Assembly: GCA_003612525.1 (NCBI GenBank)
Contig: RAZD01000014.1
Location: 29,121-93,120 of the forward strand
Source of the DNA: a bacterium C-53
GTDB taxonomy: Bacteria > Bacillota > Clostridia > Lachnospirales > Lachnospiraceae
Direction: 5' to 3'
DNA length: 64,000 nucleotides
Shown: positions 36,389-45,252 of the stretch, piece by piece
How positions within the stretch are numbered: the stretch's first letter is position 1
Layout: each line of letters starts with the position of its first letter
The notes under the pieces: model-generated
Database searches by the model: none
Seen by the model: the letters and a program-made list of their open reading frames with translations, nothing else
What the model was told of the DNA's origin: nothing
Made by a program: the position numbers and the translations under genes

Positions 36389-38416
36389 TCACGCTCCTGC
36401 AAGGGCAAAAACAAGCGCATCCAGCCTTCCATTCAGTTCATGAATGATCTTTTCACTCTTTTCCAGCTCTTTCTTGCGGTTTTCCACATCATTTTGACCC
36501 CTCGCCTTCTCTTCCATTACCGATTTGACCTGCCGGTCAATATCATCCACCTCCTTTGAGATGCTGTCAATGATCTGTTCTTCCAATTCCTCAAATTTGC
36601 ATTTGATTCCATCGGCCAGATCACGGGCCATTTTATCTGCCTTCTCATTGGACAGGTCCTTTGCAACCGCTTCACTTACCTTCTTCTTCAGCTTGTCCAT
36701 CGCCTTTGATGCTCCTTTTCCAAAATTATAGAGAAATGCAGCGACAACAACCGCTATTAAAGTAACCGGATTCAAAATCCCAAACAGTCCCAGCATAAAT
36801 CCTGCCCCAAGTTCAAACGCCGCAGTTTTGGCAAACTCTTTCCCAATCCCGTTTACGCCGCCCGAAAAAGCCAGTCCGACATCTCCGATCATAAGGCCGC
36901 CCGCAACGCCTGCCACTCTCTGCCAGACCGGAACCGGATTCGCATCATACTCACTGTCTGTCAGTTCTATATGGATACTGTCAATCTCACTGAATATCCT
37001 GGAAATATCCTGTTCCACCGCTCCAAAAATCGAATCTGCCTCCTCTTCGATCAAACTCTTCAAAACACTGTTCTGCCATTCTCTGTACTCATCTTCTGTT
37101 TTTGTCTTTAGATACTCAGAAATTTCCGTGACCACCTGCTCCGTTTTCTTTTTCGTAGGAATGGCGCCCAGCGAAGTGGGCGGTGTGTATTCCTCCACCC
37201 ATGTCGGTATGGAATCCATAATCTCGGATATCTTCCTTAGAGCTGACCGCTCAAACTTCCTGGCGCTGCGCTCAATCTTCATATCCAGCTCCGCCTTTTT
37301 CTGGTCTTTCTCTCGTGTAATGATCTCCAACTTGGGCCGGATTTTCGCATATTTATTTTCCAGATCCTTCAATGAAGTTTCTAGCAGCTTCCTTTCTCTG
37401 GGGATGACAACTTCCAGCGCCTCCCGGCTCAGAATATGGCGTACCTGTCTTGCCGGCGAGATTAATTTTGCCTTCCCTTTCTCTTCTGTCAGAAATTCCG
37501 TCAGCCGTTTTTCAAGCGGAGTCATGCCTGATTCTTCCACCAATGTATCGTTACCCTCTAGACGTCCCTCCAATGCGTTCAGGGCAGACACGCAGAATAG
37601 TTCGGGCTGCTCATAAAACTCTTTTAATTTAAGCTCCGCATACCGGCAAATCTCGGGCTGTTCTCTGGCTCGAATCTGATCAAACCGATTGACGACAAAG
37701 AAAACAGAATCAATATTCCCCCCTCTCAGATCATTTTTTACAAACCGCATTTCATCCCCGGCGCAGATCGCATTCGCATTCAGAACATAAAGAATCGCAT
37801 CCACCTTCATTAGATAATCCATCGTAACTCTCGTTCTTGTCTCATCCTCGTTTAAGCCCGGCGAATCAATGATTTCAACCCCGTTCTTTAAAAGTTCCAG
37901 CGGGTAAAATAATTCCACCTTTTCATATGGACTCTGCAGTTTCATCTGCTTTTCATCCGCCCCCATCGGAATGACAACGTAATCTTCAATCTCATCATAT
38001 GGGATTTCCAGCGACGGAATTGCCCTTCCTTTATACTGTTCCATATGGCGGACAGCCTTTGGCGCCAATTGATTCGGCAATGAATCCGGCAACGGATTTC
38101 TGAAATGCAGGACCGCGCGTTTCAAAACTCCATACTTTACTTCATTGATAACAGCCGTACAGGGAAGCGCATAGGCGGGAAGGACTTCTTCTCCCAGCAT
38201 TGCGTTAATAAACGTCGATTTGCCGTTTTTAAACGTGCCTGTTACCATAATCTTGAAAGCGTCATTCTGAATCTTCTGGCTCAGCTCATCCAGCTCTCTC
38301 TCCTTTGACATCGTAAGATTTCGCGTTACTTTAGATGCCTCTTTTAAAATGTCGGCCAGTTCCCTCTGATTTTTCTGATATTCCCTGAAGTCATTCATGA
38401 TATGATTCTGATTCAT
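36389..38416 (-). CDS. Dynamin-like GTPase B
   Basis: A 675-residue dynamin-family protein. G1 is GTFKNGKST (60-68), the switch I threonine is in PCTAVI, G3 is DSPGLNED (184-191) and G4 is NRFD (243-246). The hydrophobic segment near 540-575 (GAGFMLGLFGILNPVTLIAV) is strong, and long coiled coils flank it. It overlaps gene A by 26 bases, with GGAGG for its own start. Sequence and G4 motif differ clearly from A and C, so these are distinct paralogues. Confidence 0.85.
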   Translation of the reverse strand: MNQNHIMNDFREYQKNQRELADILKEASKVTRNLTMSKERELDELSQKIQNDAFKIMVTGTFKNGKSTFINAMLGEEVLPAYALPCTAVINEVKYGVLKRAVLHFRNPLPDSLPNQLAPKAVRHMEQYKGRAIPSLEIPYDEIEDYVVIPMGADEKQMKLQSPYEKVELFYPLELLKNGVEIIDSPGLNEDETRTRVTMDYLMKVDAILYVLNANAICAGDEMRFVKNDLRGGNIDSVFFVVNRFDQIRAREQPEICRYAELKLKEFYEQPELFCVSALNALEGRLEGNDTLVEESGMTPLEKRLTEFLTEEKGKAKLISPARQVRHILSREALEVVIPRERKLLETSLKDLENKYAKIRPKLEIITREKDQKKAELDMKIERSARKFERSALRKISEIMDSIPTWVEEYTPPTSLGAIPTKKKTEQVVTEISEYLKTKTEDEYREWQNSVLKSLIEEEADSIFGAVEQDISRIFSEIDSIHIELTDSEYDANPVPVWQRVAGVAGGLMIGDVGLAFSGGVNGIGKEFAKTAAFELGAGFMLGLFGILNPVTLIAVVVAAFLYNFGKGASKAMDKLKKKVSEAVAKDLSNEKADKMARDLADGIKCKFEELEEQIIDSISKEVDDIDRQVKSVMEEKARGQNDVENRKKELEKSEKIIHELNGRLDALVFALAGA

Positions 38417-40310
38417 CTTTATCCTCCTGTATTAATAATGATTGAATAGTATCCGTCTGCCACTGCAATTTTGCCAGAAATTCCTGGATTTTTGCATTCT
38501 GCCCGTCCTTCTGTATGCAGATGTTGTCTATGGACGCCTGCTGAGCATTCAGCCATGCCTGTTCACTCTTATGCGCTTCATCAATCATGTTTCTGTAAAC
38601 CGCTTCCAGACGACGTTCGCTCTCCTCCATTGAATTCCGAATAAACAGGGGAACACAACGGGCGATCTCCTTCTTTAATTCCTCTCTCTGCGCCTCAATT
38701 TTCCGACCGAAAAATTTCTCCGAAAAAATTGCCGCGCCTGTCCCAACTCCCATAGTCGCAGCGATCGGTAAAAAACCCAAAGCGCTGAACAATGCACAAC
38801 CTGAAATGCTCAATACGGCCGAACCAATCTTAAAAGCCGTGCGCTGTCTATCCAGATTTTCAAACTCGATATCTCTGCCAGGATCAAAATTACCAAAAAG
38901 TGTTTTATCCACAATGGCCTGCCTCTGATATAGTATGTATGACTGGAATGTCTGCTTAATTTTCGCACGATACCACCGTGCGTCGTTTTCGATCTGGCTT
39001 AACGCGGCAGAATTAATTCCGACAGCCATATTCGTCAGTTCAATTTTCACCCTGTAGGGAAAATCTTCCGTCCACCATTTTTCAAGGTGATTTGCATGCG
39101 AAACTTCATATTGAAGCCTCTCCGTAATCGCTGCTGCGTAAACATCTGCCTGGGACAGAAGCAGTTTGCAGCATTCCGTACATTTCCGCTGCATCTGAAT
39201 CCGCAAATCTCCCCAAACTAACTGCGCCCGCGCCAGTTTCTGTTTTTTTTCAGAAATTAACGCTTCCTGTTTCGCCTGATCGCGCTCCTCTGCCAAAAGC
39301 TTTCTTTCCGTCAAAGAGGAACTCACATGATTCACAATATCCAGCGTTTTTTCCATTACCCAGGTTTCATGAAGCGCCATTCTCAAAGGATTCGCAATCC
39401 AACGTGCAAATTCACCCTTCACTTTATCCATCCCTGTTATATTGTCATATGTCGTTTCACTCCATTCAATGTCATACGGAATGTAAACCGGAATATCCAG
39501 TTTCCACTGTTTCAGCTTATTTACAACATACTGAACCACTCCCGCACGCTCCTCAGGCGGAATCATATCCAGTTTCGTAATGATCAAAAGAAGAAACGGC
39601 AGTTTCCGCGCAATCAGCCTTTCTTCAATGAACAACTTCTCGCTGAGGCTTAAGGGAGATGTGGCGCTGATGACAATTACAGCGCCATCGCATCCCAGGA
39701 GGACATCTCCAATCCCCTTTGCCCTCGTTTCATCCAAATCGCCCGCACCAGGCGTATCAATGAATTCGAGATTTGAGTGGAGCAGCAGTTCCGAATGGAT
39801 TTTTACAAGAACCTCACCGTCAAAATCTTCGCCGCCAAAATTTTGAACCGTCAAATCCTCCCACGACTCCATTGATAATTCACGTTCCTGGTTTTTTTTA
39901 TTCTTTTCGTCGAAAACTTCTATCTTTTCATCGGAATCGTGCCGAATTCTCGTCAGAACAGCCGTCGTCGGAAGATTGCTCACAGGCAGAAACTCTCTCT
40001 CAAACAGTTGATTCAGAAATGTGGTCTTGCCTCTTGAAAATTCTCCCACAACCGCTATGGTAAACCGCTCACGCACAGCATTTTCCCTGAGTTTTTCGAT
40101 TTCCTCCGCCATCTTCGCATATTCCACTTCGTATAATAGTTTTATAGTATCAGTTAAAACTGAATCCACTGCCGTGCTGATATTTAGTGGTTTTGCCCTG
40201 AAAGGCGTTGTTTTTTCCTTTTCACCGGATGCGCCTTCTTCCTCCGTCGTCTGGTCTGCCTCCTTCAGGCGTTTCTTAAAAAATTCAGGATCTTTCACCT
40301 TATATGCCAT
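38391..40310 (-). CDS. Dynamin-like GTPase A
   Basis: A 639-residue dynamin-family protein. G1 is GEFSRGKTT (89-97), the switch contains LPTTAVLT, G3 is DTPGAGDLDE (185-194) and G4 is TKLD (245-248). A hydrophobic hairpin-like segment lies near 525-555 (LSISGCALFSALGFLPIAA). The start at 40310 follows AAAGGGG; a frame to 40391 is rejected. It overlaps the preceding 185-codon gene by 11 bases. It is the first of three tandem dynamins, suggesting a hetero-oligomer. Confidence 0.85.
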   Translation of the reverse strand: MAYKVKDPEFFKKRLKEADQTTEEEGASGEKEKTTPFRAKPLNISTAVDSVLTDTIKLLYEVEYAKMAEEIEKLRENAVRERFTIAVVGEFSRGKTTFLNQLFEREFLPVSNLPTTAVLTRIRHDSDEKIEVFDEKNKKNQERELSMESWEDLTVQNFGGEDFDGEVLVKIHSELLLHSNLEFIDTPGAGDLDETRAKGIGDVLLGCDGAVIVISATSPLSLSEKLFIEERLIARKLPFLLLIITKLDMIPPEERAGVVQYVVNKLKQWKLDIPVYIPYDIEWSETTYDNITGMDKVKGEFARWIANPLRMALHETWVMEKTLDIVNHVSSSLTERKLLAEERDQAKQEALISEKKQKLARAQLVWGDLRIQMQRKCTECCKLLLSQADVYAAAITERLQYEVSHANHLEKWWTEDFPYRVKIELTNMAVGINSAALSQIENDARWYRAKIKQTFQSYILYQRQAIVDKTLFGNFDPGRDIEFENLDRQRTAFKIGSAVLSISGCALFSALGFLPIAATMGVGTGAAIFSEKFFGRKIEAQREELKKEIARCVPLFIRNSMEESERRLEAVYRNMIDEAHKSEQAWLNAQQASIDNICIQKDGQNAKIQEFLAKLQWQTDTIQSLLIQEDKDESESYHE

Positions 40311-40857
40311 AACTTTCATCCCCTTTCGATAGATATTTATAGTAGAAATCCATATCAATCGCCTGGTATACAGACAGCAATGACGGCTCAATCAGGATTT
40401 GCAACAGTTCTCTCATCCTCCTTTCATCATCGAAGCTATAATTTCCGTTTCCCAAAAGAGCATTGATCACTTTGTCATATTCCTTCATTAATTCATCATA
40501 AAGAGTTTTGTACTGTTCCCTGTTATATTTCTTTACCGCATCATGCCGGAAGAATCCTACAGGTTTATTAAAATCAATGTTTTTAAAAATCTCTCTGTAT
40601 TCATAATCTTCAAAACCTATAATTTTCTCCGTAGGAAGTTCCATCAATATTCCATACCGGACAGGAAAAACCAACGTCCGGTCTATTTCCCCTGTCGTCT
40701 GATATTTCAAATACGGAAATAAAATACAAAGACTTTCATTTCTCACCTGAAGAATCGGAAACCCGGCAGTATACCCAATCGGTATTTTACAATTCAGGAA
40801 AAATCCATTTGTCTTTAAATTCTTCTTTATTCTTTCAATCGATACTGTCCGCACCAT
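40300..40857 (-). CDS. Hypothetical protein of the dynamin operon
   Basis: A 185-residue soluble protein without a recognised family. The N-terminal half is beta-rich (CKIPIGYTAGFPILQVRN.., RYGILMELPTEKIIGF) and the C-terminal half helical (about 105-170). It may be a cytoplasmic adaptor for the GTPases. A tract of nine G residues (40861-40869) lies three bases before the ATG and doubles as its ribosome site, so slippage could change translation. It starts 78 bases after the preceding gene and overlaps dynamin A. Confidence 0.65.
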   Translation of the reverse strand: MVRTVSIERIKKNLKTNGFFLNCKIPIGYTAGFPILQVRNESLCILFPYLKYQTTGEIDRTLVFPVRYGILMELPTEKIIGFEDYEYREIFKNIDFNKPVGFFRHDAVKKYNREQYKTLYDELMKEYDKVINALLGNGNYSFDDERRMRELLQILIEPSLLSVYQAIDMDFYYKYLSKGDESYGI

Positions 40858-40879
40858 TAACCCCCCCCCTTTTTACCCA

Positions 40880-40902
40880 GCCTGCGAATTTGCAGCGCAG
40901 GC
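40880..40902 (-). other. Hairpin in the operon between the C39-like gene and the 185-codon gene
   Basis: GCCTGCG / CGCAGGC perfect stem with a nine-base loop, just before AAAAA and the G9 tract. It lacks a T tail, so it more likely affects RNA stability or ribosome access than termination. Confidence 0.5.
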
Positions 40903-40935
40903 ACGAGTCTGTCGGTGAAACCTTTATTTTTCAAC

Positions 40936-42027
40936 CTACTTACTTCCATAGATACAGGAAACCATCTGTCGGTTACTGTCCTCCCATGCATCCAGAAAAA
41001 TATCAAGCGGCACCATCTCTCCGCATCCGTTTGGATTCCCGGAATCATTCAGAATCACCATCGGTTCATCCGGATTTGTATAATCCATTCCGATGACCTC
41101 GACCGCATGATTTGCCCCATCACATGGTGTAAATAAGTCATCGTTTTCTCCGTACCAGATCTCATCCGCATCAATCGCCGCAATAATTCTTCCACCGGAT
41201 TCCAGACATCTTTGTATATCTGATATTTCGTTATAAAAGCTCATTTCACTTTGGATTCCATAGTGTTGCAGAATCTTGTCCATATTTAGCAAAGGCGTTC
41301 CGCTGCCTTCACTATACCAGCCGTTTTTCTGCGCCAGTTCAGCCAGTTCTTCTATATGGACCTCATTCTGCGTAAATTCCTCAATAACAAATTTCTGAGA
41401 ATACAATGCACATCGTTCCGTATTCCCCTGATACTCCCATTCCCGCATCGCCTGAGCAGGATTTCCAGATACGCGGCTTAAATCCGCTTTCATCGGGTCA
41501 AAATTATATAATTCATCCGCACAGGCGCCTGAAAGATTTCCGATTCCTTCCGGCATCACCGGATTTAACCCTAATGTGTCCGGCCCTTCCTTCAGATCAT
41601 AAACTTCCACCGATTCAAATACCTGATCTGCATTGGAATCCACGTTTACGATATACGTGTCAATCTGTCCGTCGCCGTCTTGATCGAGAAGCTGTTCTCT
41701 GATACTCATATCCTCATTGCCGTCGCCATCAAAATCATGATACGTTGCAATATCGTCCATCAGACCGTCGCCATCCGAATCATACCCCTTCACAACCTCC
41801 TCATAGATGCCATTCTGATCATAGTCATAATAAATTGTCTGGCTTTCGACACTTCCATCCTGATTATAATCATGGCCTTCAAAAATCATGTCCACACTTC
41901 CATCCTGATTGGTATCCAGTTCCATATAGTACGTATCAATGAGCCCGTCACCATTTGAATCGAATCCAATTGTATCTCCCATCTCACTACGCTCAAACCC
42001 TGACTCCCAATTATGAAAATCAAACAT
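40936..42027 (-). CDS. Calcium-repeat protein with C39-like cysteine peptidase domain
   Basis: A 363-residue protein in two parts. Residues 22-138 hold eight Dx[DN]xDG-type repeats (DSNGDGLID, DTNQDGSVD, DYNQDGSVE, DYDQNGIYE, DSDGDGLMD, DFDGDGNED, DQDGDGQID, DSNADQVFE), typical calcium-binding loops. Residues about 195-363 resemble a C39-like papain-fold domain with candidate catalytic Cys206, His307 and Asp328 (or Asn327). There is no signal peptide or membrane helix, odd for such repeats. GGGAGGTGATGTG precedes the start. It is upstream of the dynamin genes in the same direction. Confidence 0.75.
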   Translation of the reverse strand: MFDFHNWESGFERSEMGDTIGFDSNGDGLIDTYYMELDTNQDGSVDMIFEGHDYNQDGSVESQTIYYDYDQNGIYEEVVKGYDSDGDGLMDDIATYHDFDGDGNEDMSIREQLLDQDGDGQIDTYIVNVDSNADQVFESVEVYDLKEGPDTLGLNPVMPEGIGNLSGACADELYNFDPMKADLSRVSGNPAQAMREWEYQGNTERCALYSQKFVIEEFTQNEVHIEELAELAQKNGWYSEGSGTPLLNMDKILQHYGIQSEMSFYNEISDIQRCLESGGRIIAAIDADEIWYGENDDLFTPCDGANHAVEVIGMDYTNPDEPMVILNDSGNPNGCGEMVPLDIFLDAWEDSNRQMVSCIYGSK

Positions 42028-42148
42028 CACATCACCTCCCTGATCTGTTTCCACTTTTCTCTCTGCTTTTATAGCTCCATGATAAAAGAATGCCGGCATT
42101 TTTCAACGAAGATGTCAGATTCAGACTTTAAAATGCTGTTATCTGCTT

Positions 42149-42853
42149 TTAGAACCTTCCCTGACCGGCAAATGATAAGACATCCTTGTAATAACTTTTA
42201 CTGATCTCAATCACTTCACCCGTAACTAAATCAAGGCATCTGTGCACTTTATCAATACCGCGGATCATATTGCCATTTACGATATAACTTTGATGGCATC
42301 TTAAAAATGTCTCTTTGGGAACTCGATCGTATACTTCTGACAATTTTGCATAAAAGGTAATCTCCTTTGTCCTGCCATGCAGAATGACAATCCGTTGTCT
42401 GCTCTCAAACCAGAAGATGTCTGCATAATTGACTCTCATAACCGCTTCTTTCGTTTTGATCGTAAAGTATGGATTTGCCCTGACCTGTTCTCTGCATGCT
42501 CTCATAACCGCTTCTGTGATCTGTTTGTTATCCTCAGATTCTGTGATTAACGCTGACGGCCTGTAGGAGAAAAGATCGGATCGAATCTGAGAATGATCGG
42601 ATATAAATAAAATAGAGGCAATAAAATTCCGGTCTCGAATATATCTGGCAATCTCCAGACATTTCTGATCAAATGCGTCAAGCATCACAATATCATATTC
42701 GTATATGTTGTCTGACAGCTTCTTTTTTATTGATTCACATTGAAGTGTGAGAAACACTTCACCTCTTACTTTTGTTTCTTTCACAGCTTCAACCGTATGT
42801 TCAAAAATTTTTTGCGCTTTTTCCTTTTTCGAAAGACATACCAGAATTTTCAT
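42149..42853 (-). CDS. LytTR regulator with an atypical receiver, heading the dynamin operon
   Basis: A 234-residue regulator. The receiver part (about 1-115) keeps an Asp at IVMLDAF but lacks the N-terminal acidic pair (MKILVCLSKKEK), so normal phosphorylation is doubtful. The LytTR DNA-binding domain is complete (VNYADIFWFES, then FLRCHQSYIVN). No kinase gene is near. It is 121 bases upstream of the C39-like gene and may be its regulator and operon leader. Confidence 0.8.
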   Translation of the reverse strand: MKILVCLSKKEKAQKIFEHTVEAVKETKVRGEVFLTLQCESIKKKLSDNIYEYDIVMLDAFDQKCLEIARYIRDRNFIASILFISDHSQIRSDLFSYRPSALITESEDNKQITEAVMRACREQVRANPYFTIKTKEAVMRVNYADIFWFESRQRIVILHGRTKEITFYAKLSEVYDRVPKETFLRCHQSYIVNGNMIRGIDKVHRCLDLVTGEVIEISKSYYKDVLSFAGQGRF

Positions 42854-42914
42854 ATCGCGTTCCCTTTATAAATTACATCCTGAAATCGTCATTATTCCCC
42901 AATATTTGACTTTC

Positions 42915-42943
42915 ATTATACGTATCGCAAATAACGAGGGCAA
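42915..42943 (-). promoter_or_regulatory. Promoter of the LytTR gene
   Basis: TTGCCC (42938-42943), 17 bases, TATAAT (42915-42920) on the minus strand. It may drive the whole dynamin operon, since no strong promoter was found in the 121-base gap downstream. Confidence 0.65.
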
Positions 42944-43022
42944 CTTATTTCACTGTTTCGAATGAATAGTATTGTTTTTTCATATTCTGACAGAAAGCAG
43001 ATGAACCCATTCCCTCCACTGC

Positions 43023-43051
43023 TTGAAATATGGATGTCCGGGTAGTATACT
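43023..43051 (+). promoter_or_regulatory. Promoter of the 41-codon gene
   Basis: TTGAAA (43023-43028), 17 bases, TATACT (43046-43051), about 45 bases before the ribosome site. Confidence 0.7.
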
Positions 43052-43102
43052 ATTAAGTACAAAAGGGTTGTTTATAATGCTTTTGGAAAGGGGAAAGGTG
43101 AT

Positions 43103-43228
43103 ATGTGTACTTTATTTGATGAAATTGCAAAAGAAAGTGATATATTAGAAAGACTGCAAAATAAGCTGGGCTTGTCTTTACAGGCCGCCCAGGAATATAT
43201 GAATCTGTTTTATAAGCAGACTATATAA
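43103..43228 (+). CDS. Free-standing 41-residue small protein
   Basis: A short gene with all expected signals: a sigma-A promoter at 43023, a strong GGAAAGGGGAAAGGTG ribosome site and a terminator 6 bases after the stop. The peptide is amphipathic and helical (LFDEIAKESDILERLQNKLG) with one N-terminal Cys and no membrane helix or signal peptide. I do not recognise it. It lies between the divergently read dynamin operon and the sucrose operon. Confidence 0.65.
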   Translation: MCTLFDEIAKESDILERLQNKLGLSLQAAQEYMNLFYKQTI

Positions 43229-43234
43229 TGTTTT

Positions 43235-43263
43235 GGGGGCTTCGGTATTAACCGACAGCCCCC
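43235..43263 (+). terminator. Terminator of the 41-codon gene
   Basis: GGGGGCT-TCGGT / ACCGAC-AGCCCCC, a strong stem with a short loop; the tail is only weakly T-rich. It may also serve the converging PTS gene. Confidence 0.7.
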
Positions 43264-43285
43264 GTAAGAATATTTTATGATCTGT

Positions 43286-45199
43286 TTATTCATCGACCGT
43301 GATTATCTTCTCCATTTGCTTTGTCATACCTGTCTTTACTACATTGCAGGATTGATAATCATCACTGTTTGTCAGCAATACGGCTGAAGTTGTGCTATAG
43401 CCGGCTGCTTTGATTTTGGAAATATCAAATGTCATAAGCTTATGGCCAGCCTTGACTTTGTCGCCTTCAGATACCAGAACTGTGAACCCGCTGCCATTCA
43501 TCTTCACGGTATCCACTCCAATATGAATTAAAAGCTCCATGCCTCCCGGTCCGGTAATGCCGACAGCATGGCGTGTTTCGGCCACGGAAGATATTTCCCC
43601 GTCAAAAGGAGCTGCAACCTCTCCGACTTCCGGCTCAATACCGACGCCATCCCCTAAAACGCCGGATGCAAATGTCTCATCCGGAATGCTTTCTCTTGGA
43701 ATGACATTTCCCTGAATCGGAGCATAGATTATTTTCCTTACATTTTCAGGGGCTGCCTCCTCTGCCGTCGGTTCCTCCGCTGCGACTGCACTTCCCGCTT
43801 CCTTTTGAACCGGCTGCTCTTCATCCCTGTATCCGAATATCCATGTCAGTGCAAACGAAACACCTATGGAAATTACCATCATTAAAATATACTGGACTGG
43901 CATATTCAGGCAAAGCAGAACACCAAACAGGCCCGTTACACCCGTTCCGCTTGCGCCAAGCTGTGTAATGGAGGCAAAGAGAGCGCCACACGCACCGCCG
44001 ATACAGCCACAGATGAAAGGTTTAAAGTAACGCATATTCACACCAAAGATTGCCGGCTCCGTAATCCCCATAAATGCACTGAATGCGGAGGGAAGCGCCA
44101 TAGATTTTGTCCTTGCATTCTTTGTCTTTACCGCAACCGCAAGTGTTGCAGCTCCCTGTGCCAGATTCGCTGCCGATGCCAGCGGCAGCCAATATGTAAC
44201 TCCATACTTCGCAAGCTGTCCCACATCAATGATTGTATACATATGATGGATTCCCGCAACGACCGTCGGCGCATAGAATGCGCCCATGATGAAACTCCCA
44301 ATTCCCAGCGGGAGCGCAATCAGCCACTGGATACCGTCAATAATGCCATTTTCAATCACAACAAACAAAGGCCCAATTATGGAGTATGTCAAATAGCCGG
44401 TCACAAATACACTTACCAGAGGCGTTACAAATAAATCAAACATTTCCGGCACAATTTTATGTAATTTCTTTTCGATAAAACACATCACCCATACGGCAAT
44501 AATTACCGGAATCACATGTCCCTGATAACCAATTAGATCGATTTCATATAATCCAAACCATACGCTCTGCCGGACATGCACGCCCTCTGTCGCAACCGTC
44601 CATGCATTCTGCAGGTTCGGGTGAATCATTAGCATACCGATTACCGCGCCCAGATACGGATTGCCTCCGAATGCCTTCGCTGCGCTGTACGCAATCAGAA
44701 TAGGCAGAAACGTATAAGCCACATTGCTGAACAGATTTGCAAATACAAATATGGAACTGCTGGTATCCAATGCCACAAACTCGTTATTAACCATAAAATT
44801 CAGCGCTTCCATAATACCCATCAGGAAACCGCTGGCTACGATCGCCGGAATAATAGGCACAAAGATATCTCCCAGTGTTTTGATCGCACGCTTGAATACA
44901 TTCTGCTGTGCAGCAGCCGCCTGCTTTACTTCCGCTTTTGTAGCGGCCGTCAGCCCGGATATTTGCAGAAATTCGTCATATACTTTATTTACGGTTCCCG
45001 TGCCAAGTATGATCTGGAGCTGTCCCGACGCAAAGAAGACACCTTTCACTCCCTCAATTTCCTCCACTGCCTTGCTGTCGCATTTATCATTATCCACAAT
45101 TACAAGACGCAGACGTGTTGCACAATGTGCAGCGGAAATTAAATTTTCTTTTTTTCCTACTTTTTCATAGATTTGTTCCGCAACCTTCCTATAATCCAT
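43286..45199 (-). CDS. PTS sucrose-type permease EIIBCA
   Basis: A three-domain PTS transporter of 637 residues that imports and phosphorylates a beta-glucoside or sucrose-type sugar. The EIIB Cys is in SAAHCATRLRLV (about residue 27). The EIIC membrane domain spans about 100-450, and the EIIA domain at the C terminus has the phosphorylated His in LLIHIGVDTVKMNG. Sucrose is favoured by the GH32 enzyme in the same operon. The start follows GAGAGGAAGAT. It is the last gene of the three-gene operon. Confidence 0.88.
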   Translation of the reverse strand: MDYRKVAEQIYEKVGKKENLISAAHCATRLRLVIVDNDKCDSKAVEEIEGVKGVFFASGQLQIILGTGTVNKVYDEFLQISGLTAATKAEVKQAAAAQQNVFKRAIKTLGDIFVPIIPAIVASGFLMGIMEALNFMVNNEFVALDTSSSIFVFANLFSNVAYTFLPILIAYSAAKAFGGNPYLGAVIGMLMIHPNLQNAWTVATEGVHVRQSVWFGLYEIDLIGYQGHVIPVIIAVWVMCFIEKKLHKIVPEMFDLFVTPLVSVFVTGYLTYSIIGPLFVVIENGIIDGIQWLIALPLGIGSFIMGAFYAPTVVAGIHHMYTIIDVGQLAKYGVTYWLPLASAANLAQGAATLAVAVKTKNARTKSMALPSAFSAFMGITEPAIFGVNMRYFKPFICGCIGGACGALFASITQLGASGTGVTGLFGVLLCLNMPVQYILMMVISIGVSFALTWIFGYRDEEQPVQKEAGSAVAAEEPTAEEAAPENVRKIIYAPIQGNVIPRESIPDETFASGVLGDGVGIEPEVGEVAAPFDGEISSVAETRHAVGITGPGGMELLIHIGVDTVKMNGSGFTVLVSEGDKVKAGHKLMTFDISKIKAAGYSTTSAVLLTNSDDYQSCNVVKTGMTKQMEKIITVDE

Positions 45200-45252
45200 A
45201 TCTTCCTCTCTTTCCGTGTCATGCACGACACTGTTTGGCCAGCCGGCCCTGT

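Noticed and set aside
36828..37616. A 262-codon Ser-rich plus-strand frame
   Set aside because: Antisense to dynamin B; Ser/Phe richness reflects the reverse of Glu/Lys-rich helices.
42028..42148. A separate promoter for the C39-like gene
   Set aside because: TATAAA is present but no -35 at a proper distance, so I left the operon under the LytTR promoter.
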